Source of the DNA: Primulina eburnea
Lineage: Eukaryota; Streptophyta; Magnoliopsida; Lamiales; Gesneriaceae
Assembly (NCBI RefSeq): GCF_022965805.1
Contig: NC_133104.1
Coordinates: 25,230,069-25,294,068 of the forward strand
Direction: 5' to 3'
Length of the DNA: 64,000 nt
Shown here: piece by piece, positions 12,136 through 22,097 of the stretch
How the letters are laid out: each line of letters begins with the position of its first letter
Position numbering within the stretch: position 1 is the stretch's first letter
Position numbers and translations under genes: made by a program
Notes under the pieces: model-generated
Told to the model about the DNA's origin: nothing
Seen by the model: the letters and a program-made list of their open reading frames with translations, nothing else
Databases searched by the model: none

Positions 12136-13121
12136 ATTGGTATCAAAGCTAGTTGTTCTAAGAAGGACATTTGAAAACTGATATTTTTAAATATGTTTCA
12201 AAATGTTATTTAAAATGGATTTCAAAATACTCTTAAATATTTTATGTGTTTGCTATGAGGAGAGAGAAGGTTCTTGGCTCACCAACTAACATTGTAGTCA
12301 CTTCTCTCGATTCATTAACTTTGTTGTTTTAAGTAGCTAGCAGGGCTTTGAGTTCAACTGACATCAGTTCAACTAAACTTCTCATCGGACAAAATTTCAG
12401 TTGCAAGTCTACTAGTCCAACTTGTCAACAGACGAAACCCAACTACCAGCTGAAACTGATGAGTTAAGTGGAACTTAATCATCAGAAGTGCAGCTGTTTC
12501 ATTGCCATATCAGATCAATTATAGATGATCAATGCGGTTCAACACCAGTTGAGTCTAGTTTGAGTCAGCTCGACCTGTTAGCCAGCACAGAGATCAAGTC
12601 CAACGAATATTAGCTGATCTTATGGCAAAAGAGACTCAAAATCTTTGCAGCATTCAAGGTGATCAGTTGTTAGTATTTCAGTTCTATTATGTATAAACTA
12701 ACTGATGTTTAATATTATTTAAAGTCTGCTAGTGGAGTAGCAATTTCCCTTAAATTTTTTGATATCCGTAGAAGTATAATACAAGGGACTCTTATTTGAT
12801 TAAATAAACATCTTGTTCATCCAGTTAGCCTTTACACAACTGAACTGCTATCTTATGATTTTTTGTCTAAAGTGCTTGATTGATACTAAAAATCATTTAT
12901 CGCGTAAATGATTATATTTTTGAAGAGTAGTTTTTAATTCAGTTTTTGAGGGAGAGTTTTGTTTAGAATTATCCCTCGAACTGAAAAACTGTTTTCAAAT
13001 CATTTCATTCAGTTGTTGAGGGGGAGCTTTTACTTATGCTATATGAAGAATTTTCTCTTTACATTTTCTTTTAAAATTGTTTTAACTCTCCAAGTTTTGT
13101 GATCATCAAAAAGAGGGAGAT
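12136..13121 (+). mobile_element. Internal region 1 of the composite element
   Basis: 986 bp between LTR 1 and LTR 2. It has no ORF of note and no gag or pol motif in any frame that I can recognise. It starts with the PBS and ends with the purine tract aaaagagggagat at 13109-13121. 'gttgagggggagctttt' near 13014 may be a second purine tract; multiple polypurine tracts are known in Sireviruses. Confidence 0.85.
12138..12149 (+). other. Primer-binding site of composite unit 1
   Basis: TGGTATCAAAGC, two bases after LTR 1; one mismatch to the initiator-Met site used by the Copia element at 44063. Confidence 0.85.
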
Positions 13122-14545
13122 TGTTGGAATATTTCATGTTCGCGATCTTGATTTTGATGTTAAAATAACTTGTTATTTTGTTTCTAATGATTCATCTTAG
13201 TGCGCAGGTAGCTGGAACTGATCAGGCTTCGAACTGATCAGTTAAGCGAGGTAAAACTGAAGCTATCGAGACGTTAAGTGAAAAGACTAACTGATCGACA
13301 AAATTGAATCAGTTTAACTGACATATCAAAGAACAATTTAATTGACTGTCCAGCTGATGGATGATTCAGCAGAAAACCTTCAGAAGTTCTGCCAGCTAAT
13401 GAAGAGTTCAACTGATGAAGAACCCAGTTTACCAGTTCAACTGAAAGAGTGAAATCAGTTCAACTGACGAGTCAACTGATTTCAGCAGCCCAACTGAGGA
13501 TCAGTTAGGAACATCAGTTATGAATCATTCAGTTGCATATCAAGACAAGCTTATCTTAGTGGATTCCACCTACACACAAAGATACAAACTTCTATACGAT
13601 CAAAGGTATAATAATGGACATTGCAGCAAAATTAAAGCAGAGAGATTCCGGAAGGCATGTCAGAAAAGTCAAGACACATATACCAAGGAACGCATTCAAA
13701 CTGCAACGATCACATGTGATGAGTCTTGAAGTACGGTCTCAATACCTCTTTATATACAAGCTCAAGATCATCAGCAACAAGTGAGTGAGAGCACATACTA
13801 GAGTGCGTGAAGATAAAAATAAAGTGCACACTTATTTACTTATCAGCTTAAAAGAAGCATTTTGCCCAGAGAGAATACTCAGCCATAACAGCTTAGTTTA
13901 GAAGCATATTCTCTCAGTGTGTGAGAACACTTTCGGGTAGTTTTCAGAGATCAGTTCTCACACACATACACACCACCACTCAAATACAGTCTCGCACAAA
14001 GACAATAAACTTGTCTATGTAGTCTTTCTCATATAGACGTTAAACAAGTGTTGACTGGAAGGTGCTGCCTTCAGTCTAGTCTAGGAGTTCGGTTAGATAG
14101 TGGGTAAGTCCTAAGCTGGGTGGGTTATTATACTTGCTGTGATTTATCAAAGTCTTCTAGTGAATCCTACCTGAGGTGGTAGAAGGGGTGACGTAGGAGC
14201 AGTTGAAGTCTCCGAACATCCATAAACATATCTTGTGTATTTGATTGTTTAACAATTGTTTTCAAACCGTTTGGATCAGCAAGTGTATATGTCGGTTCAG
14301 TTATCACTATAACTGAACTGATGAATGCAAAAACTAATCTACCCTCTTTCAATTATTTAGTTACACATGATATATAAATATATCAGTGTTTCTCAACGAA
14401 GAATTATTTCGAGTGATTTTCGCTTGGTTCAATACCAAACTAGATCTAATTCATCGATATATACATTCTTAGAACACGAGCTATTGCAGCTCTTGGAGAA
14501 TATTTTGTTTGAAGCACCTCAAGATGATCTGCAAACGATCCTTCA
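13122..14545 (+). repeat. LTR 2 of the composite element
   Basis: 1424 bp, TGTTGGAATATT... to ...CGATCCTTCA. It is followed by its own PBS at 14548-14559 (TGGTATCAAAGC), so it serves as 3' LTR of unit 1 and 5' LTR of unit 2. The conserved stem-loop is at 14167-14182. Confidence 0.9.
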
Positions 14546-15539
14546 ATTGGTATCAAAGCTAGTTGTTCTAAGAATGACATTTGAAAACTGATATTTTTAA
14601 ATATGTTCCAAAATGTTATTTAAAATGGATTTCAAAATACTCTTTAAATATTTTATGTGTTTGCTATGAGGAGAGAGAAGGTTCTTGGCTCAGCAACTAA
14701 CATTGTAGTCACTTCTCTCGATTCATTAACTTTGTTGTTTTAAGTAGCTTGCAGGGCTTTGAGTTCAACCGACGGCAATTCAACTAAACTGCTCATCGGA
14801 CAAAATTTCAATTGCAAGTCTACCAGTCCAACTGGTCAACAGACGAAACCCAACTACCAGCTGAAGCTGATGAGTTAAGTGGAACTTAATCATCAGAAGT
14901 GCCGCCGTTTCATTGCCATATCAGATCAATTATAGATGATCAATGCGGTTCAGCACTAGTTGAGTCCAGTTTGAGTCAACTCGACCAGTTAGCCAGCACA
15001 GAGATCAAGTCCAAGGCAAATTAGCTGATCTTCTGGCAATAGAGACTCAAAATCTTTGCAGCATTCAAGGTGACCAGTTGTTAGTATATTTAGTTCTATT
15101 ATGTATAAACTAACTTATGTTTGATGTTATTTAAAGTCTGCTAGTGGAGTAGAAATATCCCTTAAATTTGTTGATATGCGCAGAAGTATAATACAAGAGA
15201 CCCTTATTTGATTAAATAGACATCTTGTTCATCCAGTTAGCCTTTACACAACTGAACTGCTATCTTAAGATTTTTTGTCTAAAGTGCTTGATTGATACTA
15301 AAACTTCATTAATCGCGTAAATGATTATATTTCTGAAGAGTAGTTTTTAATTCAGTTTCTGAGAGAGTTTTGTTTAGAATTATCCCTCGAACTGAAAAAC
15401 TGTTTTCAAATCATTTCATTCAGTTGTTGAGGGGGAGCTTTTACTTATGCTATCCCACAATCTGAAGAATTTTCTCTTTACATTGTCTTTTAAAATTGTT
15501 TAACTGTCCAAGTTTTGTGATCATCAAAAAGAGGGAGAT
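14546..15539 (+). mobile_element. Internal region 2 of the composite element
   Basis: 994 bp, collinear with internal region 1 and nearly identical by eye with scattered substitutions and small indels. It ends in a purine tract at 15526-15539. No coding sequence. Confidence 0.85.
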
Positions 15540-16956
15540 TGTTGGAATATTTCATGTTCGCAATCTTGGTTTTGATGTTAACAAAACTTTTTATTTTGTT
15601 TCTAATGATTCACCTTAGTGCGCAAGTAGTTCGAATTGATCAGGCTTCGAACTGATCAGTTAAGCGAGGTAAAACTGAAGCTATTGAGACGTTAACTGAA
15701 AAGACCAACTGATCGACCAAATAGAATCATTTTAACTGACATATCAAAGAACAATTTAACTGACTGTCCAGCTGATGGATGATTAAGCAGTAAACCTTCA
15801 GAAGTTCGGCCAGCTGATGAAGAGTTCAACTGATGAAGAACCAAGTTGACCAGTTCAACTGAAAGAGTGAAATCAGTTCAACTGACGAGTCAACTGATTT
15901 CAGCAGCCCAACTCAGGATCAGTTAGGAACATCAATTATGAATCATTAAGTTGCAGATCAAGACAAGCTTATCTTAGTGGATTCCACCTACGCACAAAGA
16001 TACAAACTTCTATACGATCAAAGGTACAATAATGGACGTTGCAGCAAAATTTAAAGCAGAGAGATTCCTAAAGGCATGTCAGAAAAGTCAAGACACATAT
16101 ACAAAAGAACGCATTCAAGCTGCAACGATCACATGTGATAAGTCTTGAAGTACGGTCTCAATGCCTCTTTATATACAAGCTCAAGATCGTCAGCAACAAG
16201 TGAGTGAGAGCACATACTAGAGTGTGTGAAGATAAAACGAAAGTGCACACTTATTTACTTATCAGCTTAAAAGAAGCATTTTGCCCAGAGAGAATACTCT
16301 GCCATAACAGCTTAGTTTAGAAGCATATTCCCTCAGTGTGTGAGAACACTTTCGGGTAGTTTATAGAGATCAGTTCTCTCACACACACACACACACCACT
16401 CAAATACAGTCTCGCACAAAGACAATAAACTTGTCTATGTAGTCTTTCTCACATAGACGTTAAACAAGTGTTGACTGGAAGGTGCTGCCTTCAGTCTAGT
16501 CTAGGAGTTCGATTAGACAGTGGGTAAGTCCTAAGCTGGGTGGGTTATTATACTTGCTGTGATTTATCAAAGTCTTCTAGTGAATGCTACCTGAGGTAGT
16601 AGAAGGGGTAACGTAGAAGTAGTTGAAGTCTCCGAACATCCATAAACATATCTTGTGTATTTGATTGTTTAACAATTGTTTTCAAACCGTTTGGATCAGC
16701 AAAAGTATATGTCGATTCAGTTGTCACCATAACTGAACTGATGAATGCAAAAATTAATCTACCATCTTTCAGTTATTCAGTTACACAGGATATATAAAAT
16801 ATATCAGTGTTTCTCAATGAAGGATTATTTCGAGTGTTTTCTGCTTGGTTCAATACCAAACTCGATCTAATTCATCGGTGTATACATTCTTAGAACCGAG
16901 CTACTACAGCTCTTGAAGAATATTTTGTTTGAAGCACCTCTGCAAACGATTCTTCA
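15540..16956 (+). repeat. LTR 3 of the composite element
   Basis: 1417 bp, TGTTGGAATATT... to ...CGATTCTTCA. A short deletion near the end removes the 'aaggtgc' seen in LTR 1. The stem-loop near 16568 has decayed. It is followed by cataaac, which rejoins the gypsy LTR broken at 10699. Confidence 0.9.
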
Positions 16957-18894
16957 ACATAAACATATTAAGTATTTACATATGCATCGATAGTCACAAC
17001 TAATTCTCATCCTTCAAAACATCAACATTTACATCACTTATCAAAATTATGCAAATGCATAAATCTTTCTAAAAATCAAGCATACAACGTATATTTCTTA
17101 ATTTCATAAAAACCATGACGTGATGCATAAACATTTAAAAGAATGATAATTTGTTCTCAGGGCGTTGCCATGACTAAAAACTTCCCCCGGACGCAAAATG
17201 ACCAAATTGCCTCTGAAACCTAAAATGACCGTTTTATCCCTGGACCTCTGAATTTCGGCCCGAAGCTTACCAAACTCCTTAAATCATCCAATACGTATTT
17301 ATAAGTATTCTTAGACGTAAGCTCAAGTCCGTTTCACAACTTAAACGATTCGTTTTAAAACTTGGGCTGGGTCCCGGTTTTAACCCGAATCGATCCGAAA
17401 CTTAACGAAATTTTCTCAAACTAAAAACATGCCTAAAATACGTCATACCAGCCCCTAAACCTCACATTTCAGCCCACTAGGACCAACGAAAAAGAGGCCA
17501 CAAGCCGCTGGAATATTTTTTGTTCTCACTTAATCATCCTCTATCCGTGACTCTCGAGTCAATCATCGAACCCGCACCTAACTAGCTAGGACCAGACATG
17601 AACCAGCCCTTTCTAGACCACCATAGGAGCCTCATGGACCGAACCACCTCACGCGAGCAGCCTCATGCACGTAGCATGGGACGCACGATCGATAAGTCCT
17701 CCAAACCCACAAACCGAGCCAACCCTCATCCGACTCCCTCTTCCATTCGAGAACAGCTATGATGAGGCCTTCCCTGGACCTCGGTTGGATCTTCATGGAT
17801 CGCACCTTGGTCTGGTTCAGCCCAATTTCAGCCGAGTCTAACCTACCTTGCCCCAAAAGCCCTCAAAACCCTAGCTGCCTAGGACACAAGTATCGGTATC
17901 GGCACTCCATCGACTTCCAGCACTATAAGGGCATTAAACCACTGTTCCTAGCCTCCTAATAGCAAGAATTCGGCAGATCCTTTGCTACAATTCAAGAAAA
18001 AAAAACGTGAGTTGATCATAGAATGCAAGAACTTTTAAAAAAACGAACAAAAACTTTATGCTCCAAGCTAGATCGAAGGTTTTACAAGCATTAACATAAA
18101 TTTTTGCATAATATCAGCTTGTATGATGCACAAAGGAAGAAACAAGTGTGCCTTGAGGTTTTATGTTCGAAAACTTGAATGAGAACGCGTCGGTGAAATG
18201 CCGGAGGAGCGGTGAATGAACTCTTCTTGAAAGAAAATGGAGGACCGAAATTCTTCAGCAAAGTGCTGCTAAAAATCACGTGAATGAGGCTACTGGAGTG
18301 TGGGGTGGGCGGATGATGGGAGTAGGGTTAGGTTTAGAGTAGATTAGAGTAGTAATTAAATAGATAATCAAATGTTAATGGTTTTGAGCCCATTAAGCTT
18401 AAAAATAGGCTTGGATTTAAAAAAGATTATAAGGGTTTTGAGCTCATTAAGCTTAAAAATAGGCCCATCAAGACCAAACACAATTTATATAAATATTTCG
18501 TTATGGTACATTTTTAAAATATTTCCTAAACCCTCAAAAAGTCTTCTGAAAAATCGTTAAAATTTGCGTATCGATTAAAAATATTTTCTGACGGGTAAAA
18601 ATACCCAACAAAGCCAATTTCTTTAAAAAAACACTTAAAACATCTTAGTTTAATAAATAAAAATTAAGCATGTAGTAAAAATAATTTTCCTGATAATTCT
18701 CCAGTATCCGTTCTCGATCGAGCGCGAAATGCATCTAGAAACACTAATGCGTGAACTTTTAAAATAATCGTGAAATTAATCCTATCATGCAATATTTATG
18801 CATTAAATGCATAAAACTAAATAAACGCATCATTTAAATAAAACCCTAGATTGCATGCATTCAAATACATAAATTAAATTTCCTGGACCTTACA
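16957..18894 (-). mobile_element. Gypsy LTR fragment, right of the composite array
   Basis: Continues the fragment at 10404-10699. 'agtcacaactaattctcat', 'catgcataaacatttaaaa' and 'ttctcagggcgttgccatgac' match 27680-27870 of the solo LTR at 26777. It ends TCCTGGACCTTACA at 18894, an LTR terminus. ORFs in 17630-17960 are chance readings of this LTR. Confidence 0.7.
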
Positions 18895-20185
18895 CTTAAA
18901 ATCATCAAAACTTTGAAAATAATTTTCAAAATGTTGAGCAATTTGAACTCCAATGTTTTTCAAGCAAAAATTCGTAAAACATGCATAATATGATTTGAAT
19001 GTTGCGTCAAACAAGTTTAGAGACGTGCCTTTGCATTTAAAACGCTGAAATATTTGATTGTTGGCGTGGGGCGCAAAAAAGAACGAATGGAGGACGAAGA
19101 CTCCTTGTTTTCTACCTTAAGAATTTTCAAAAATATGTGTGTTGTGTGTGTGTGAATTTCGGCTGCTAGGGTTGTCTAAATAACCTAGGATGGCTTTTAT
19201 AAATTTTCGAAATTTTATGCATAATGGGTTGGGGTTTTTGGGCTTTTTGTTTAGGGATATTTGAGAATTCTAATCTTAGGTAATTTAGGTCAATAATGCC
19301 TAATTAATTGCAAAATAAAATTTTATAAAATTTGTTTTCCAAAAATAATACTTTTTGATCTTTTAAAAGTCGCTCGTTTAACCAAAACTGGCTTCCCGAA
19401 TAAAATTGAGCGTGTCTCGTAAAATAATTTGAACTCTATCATTTTTAGAAAAATTTAATCATAATAATAAGCCTTAAAATATTTATTGAAAAATATTTAT
19501 TTTATCTTGGTCGTCCTCGGTCTCTTTTTCCTAGCCTATTATTAAATATTTTGGTAAAATCTACGGTTTTCACAAAATCATGAATTCGAATTTTAATCAT
19601 ATAACATGCATCATGTAAGCATTTAAAATCAATTAAATAAAATAATTGAACAATTTAGTTCATTTGCATGCATGTGTTTTACGTAGTTTGACTTTTGGAC
19701 GTGCCACAAAAAAAAAAGAATTAATATTGGGCCTAGGTTTAAAATAATGAAGTGTAGTGGACTTGACCCAAAAGTCTACTAAAACAAGCCTATTAGGCCC
19801 AATAACACGGACGTAAAATATTTCATTTTGGTACGTTTTTAAAAATATTCCCGAACCTTCAAAAAGTCATCTGTTTTGCTAAAAGCCGACTATCAGTTAA
19901 AATATTACTCGTCGAGTAAAAATACTATAAAATTCCTTATTTTCGAAAATCACCTATTAAATACATCATATACTAAATAATTAAAAATAATTATTTGATA
20001 AAGACATTTCCCTTAGCTGCCCCTGGTCTCTGTTCCTCAATCGAACATCAAATCTTGCAAAACACCCTAATTATTGTAATTCTAGTAAACCATGTCATAT
20101 AATCATACAGTCATGTCATAATCATACATTAAATGCATTTAAAAAATTTAACTAAGCATTTCTAATAATACCATAAATTTGCATG
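18895..20185 (-). mobile_element. Two further gypsy LTR fragments
   Basis: 18895-19706 resembles the 3' half of the LTR at 34118-36877 ('cgtgcc', 'gtgtgtgtgtgtgaatttcggc', 'gcatgcatgtgttttacgtag') and ends near 'ggacgtgccaca'. 19710-20185 repeats the tail of the LTR at 16957-18894 ('aaatatttcattttggtacgtttttaaaa', 'ccttcaaaaagtc'). Borders are approximate. No genes are seen. Confidence 0.55.
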
Positions 20186-20503
20186 TAGTTTGGGTGGGCG
20201 TCGGTCGGTACGGTCCGGTGTTTCTCTATAATGGTTCGATTTTTTGGTTATCGGTTTTGAATATATCTGATCCATAACCAAACCATTTGATTACGGTTTG
20301 GTCCTTTTTTTGTAATACGGTTTGGTTATATGGTCAGTTATATACGGTTATATTATTTTGTTAAGAAATAAAATTGTACATCACTTGATGCTTGATGGAT
20401 GGAACACATATAAAAGAAACAATGGTAGTAGATGAATAGAACATATATTATTACAATACACTTTTGATTTAACAATCTAAGCTTCAATAACAATTTGAAA
20501 TAC

Positions 20504-20853
20504 TGTTGGGTGCAATAATTGTCCTTGCTTGGTAGAGCGATCGAACCATGGTGCTTGTGCTGGTGTGCGGTTTAAAAGATTTGAGTTGCACCATTACCCC
20601 TAGCTATAGCTTTTGGTAAAGCGGTAAGCACTCGGTCCTACAATTGGTATCAGAGCCAAGGTCATGGGTTCGATTCCCATTGATTGCAAGGAGTGCAATT
20701 ATTGGGAGGGTGATTGTTGGGTGCAATAATTGTCCTTGCTTGGTAGAGCGATCGAACCATGGTGCTTGTGCTGCTGTGCGGTTTAAAAGATTTGAGTTGC
20801 ACCATTACCCCTAGCTATAGCTTTTGGTAAAGCGGTAAGCACTCGGTCCTACA
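20504..20853 (+). mobile_element. TRIM (miniature LTR retrotransposon), TSD AATAC
   Basis: Two 139-bp direct repeats (20504-20642, 20715-20853), both TGTTGGGTGC... to ...GGTCCTACA, that I see differing at one base. Between them are only 72 bp: a perfect initiator-Met primer site TGGTATCAGAGCC (20645-20657), a tRNA-B-box-like GGTTCGATTCC, and a purine tract GGGAGGGTGAT next to the 3' repeat. AATAC flanks both ends (20499-20503, 20854-20858). There is no coding capacity, so it must be mobilised by proteins of other LTR elements. Near-identical LTRs indicate a recent insertion, and it lies inside the hAT-like element. Confidence 0.95.
20645..20657 (+). other. Primer-binding site of the TRIM
   Basis: TGGTATCAGAGCC, complementary to the 3' end of plant initiator tRNA-Met, two bases after the 5' LTR. 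Confidence 0.9.
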
Positions 20854-21320
20854 AATACAATTTCAAACCATAGCTGTTTAATAAAAAGATGCACAGTCAT
20901 TAAATTTCAATTCTCAGACTCCAAAATGCACATATATTTTGCATCTCAAATCTCAACACATTTAACAATACGAGCTTCAATAACAATATGAACTTTCAAG
21001 TGTCAATATTAGACTTTTCATACGACTAAGGCTCATTTATTAGCTCATTACACAAAAAATCATATAGTTAAAACAATATAGCCGGTTCGGTTATTTCGGT
21101 TTCTTGATATCAAATCCGTAAACCGAATCGAAAAATTGAATTTCTTTAATTTTGAAACCGCAACCGGTCGAAAAACCGAACCATTTAAATTGAATTTTTC
21201 GGTCCGGTCGGTTATTTCGGTTTTAACCAAACTATGCCCACCCCTACGTGTAATTAGGTTGCGTTGTTTGAATTTCTAGATCTTACATATCTATACATGT
21301 ATATATATAAAAGGCAAAAA

Positions 21321-21485
21321 CTTGTATGAGACGGTCTCACGAGTTGTATTTTGTGAGACAGATCTCTTATTTGGGTTATCAATGAAAAAATATTATTTTT
21401 TATACTAAGAGTATTACTTTTTATTGTGAATATCGGTACGATTGACCCGTCTCACAGATAAAGATTCGCGAGACCGTCTCACAAG
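21321..21485. mobile_element. 165-bp MITE with GAGACGGTCTC termini
   Basis: The left terminus CTTGTATGAGACGGTCTC and the right terminus, which reads CTTGTGAGACGGTCTCGCG on the minus strand, are imperfect inverted repeats. Internal TTGTGAGACAGATCTC and CCCGTCTCACAGAT are a second inverted pair. The middle is AT-rich and non-coding. I could not define a target-site duplication. Confidence 0.75.
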
Positions 21486-21705
21486 AGGTCTACTCTGTAT
21501 AAAAATATAATCCACTAAAAATATTAGTCAACTATAGAAAATTTCTTGCCATTCAAAAAAAAAATTCATATTTTTTATGAGAATATAAAAAAAAATTGCA
21601 TTGTAAAAATATTGCGGTTTCCATAAAAAAAAAACACCACAAAGAAACCGACAACGGCAACCCTACAATTCGACCCTCTTACGGACGGTTAATGAGATCC
21701 TACCC

Positions 21706-21840
21706 ATGTGGGCATTGCCTCCATGAGAGGATGGATGGCCAAGATCTTGCCAAACATACAATTTCAAAAAAAAAAAGTGGGTCCTACATATGCATGGACA
21801 AATCTTGACCATCCATCCTATCATAGGGCAATGCCCACAT
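21706..21840. repeat. Inverted repeat (MITE-like) upstream of NDB2
   Basis: ATGTGGGCATTGCC at 21706-21719 is answered by GGCAATGCCCACAT at 21827-21840. The arms continue inward (gaggatggatggccaagatcttg against aaatcttgaccatccatcc) to about 50 bp each with ~35 bp between. It could form a long hairpin. It lies ~260 bp upstream of the NDB2 start codon. Confidence 0.85.
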
Positions 21841-22042
21841 AGTTCCGAACTCTCCCCGACAAAAGAGGAGATCCCTCCTCACAAACCGCCACATGTCGGC
21901 TGTTACTTGATCCCTACTCCACTGCCCTCGCGCCTCCATTTTTTTTCTTGCAATATAAACATCCTTTTTTTTACGTTATTGAATAAATATATTAATTTAT
22001 TCACACATTAAATGTGTATATATGGTATGAAAATAATAACAA

Positions 22043-22052
22043 ATATATATAG
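22043..22052 (+). promoter_or_regulatory. Putative TATA box of NDB2-like gene
   Basis: ATATATATAG, 46 bp before the start codon at 22098. An alternative TATA-like word (gtatatatgg) lies at 22015-22024 and would leave a longer leader. Which one is used cannot be told from sequence. Confidence 0.45.
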
Positions 22053-22097
22053 AAGAAGTAGGGTTGATGAGTTGATACCACAGGAAACATATTTACA

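Larger units (their letters stand above)
10700..16956 (+). mobile_element. Composite LTR-int-LTR-int-LTR element without coding capacity
   Basis: Three full-length LTRs (10700-12135, 13122-14545, 15540-16956) alternate with two ~990-bp internal regions, all in one orientation. Each LTR starts TGTTGGAA and ends CTTCA. The first two are followed by a TGGTATCAAAGC primer site, and both internal regions end in a purine tract. There is no gag or pol homology, so this is a non-autonomous family that must use proteins from elsewhere, probably the Sirevirus-type Copia: the LTRs share a conserved block and AACTGA-rich text with the LTRs at 43100 and 53312. Two units sharing a central LTR suggest unequal LTR recombination. 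Flanks give ATAAA on the left and, two bases off, on the right. Confidence 0.9.
20186..21246. mobile_element. hAT-like non-autonomous DNA element
   Basis: The termini are inverted: left 'tagtttgggtgggcg', right 'atgcccacccctac'. Subterminal regions are full of 'ggttcggttttcggtt'-type words on both sides, with opposite sense. TAGGGGTGGGC ends with such words are typical of plant hAT MITEs. There is no transposase ORF. The 8-bp target repeat is not clean. A TRIM (20504-20853) is inserted in the middle. Confidence 0.6.

Noticed and set aside
10700..16956. Tandem satellite array with ~2.4-kb unit
   Set aside because: Units have LTR ends, PBS and purine tracts, and a solo LTR with TSD exists elsewhere, so it is a retrotransposon array.
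20645..20710. tRNA gene suggested by TGGTATCAGAGCC and GGTTCGATTCC
   Set aside because: No cloverleaf can be drawn; the first word is a primer-binding site between two LTRs, so this is a TRIM interior.
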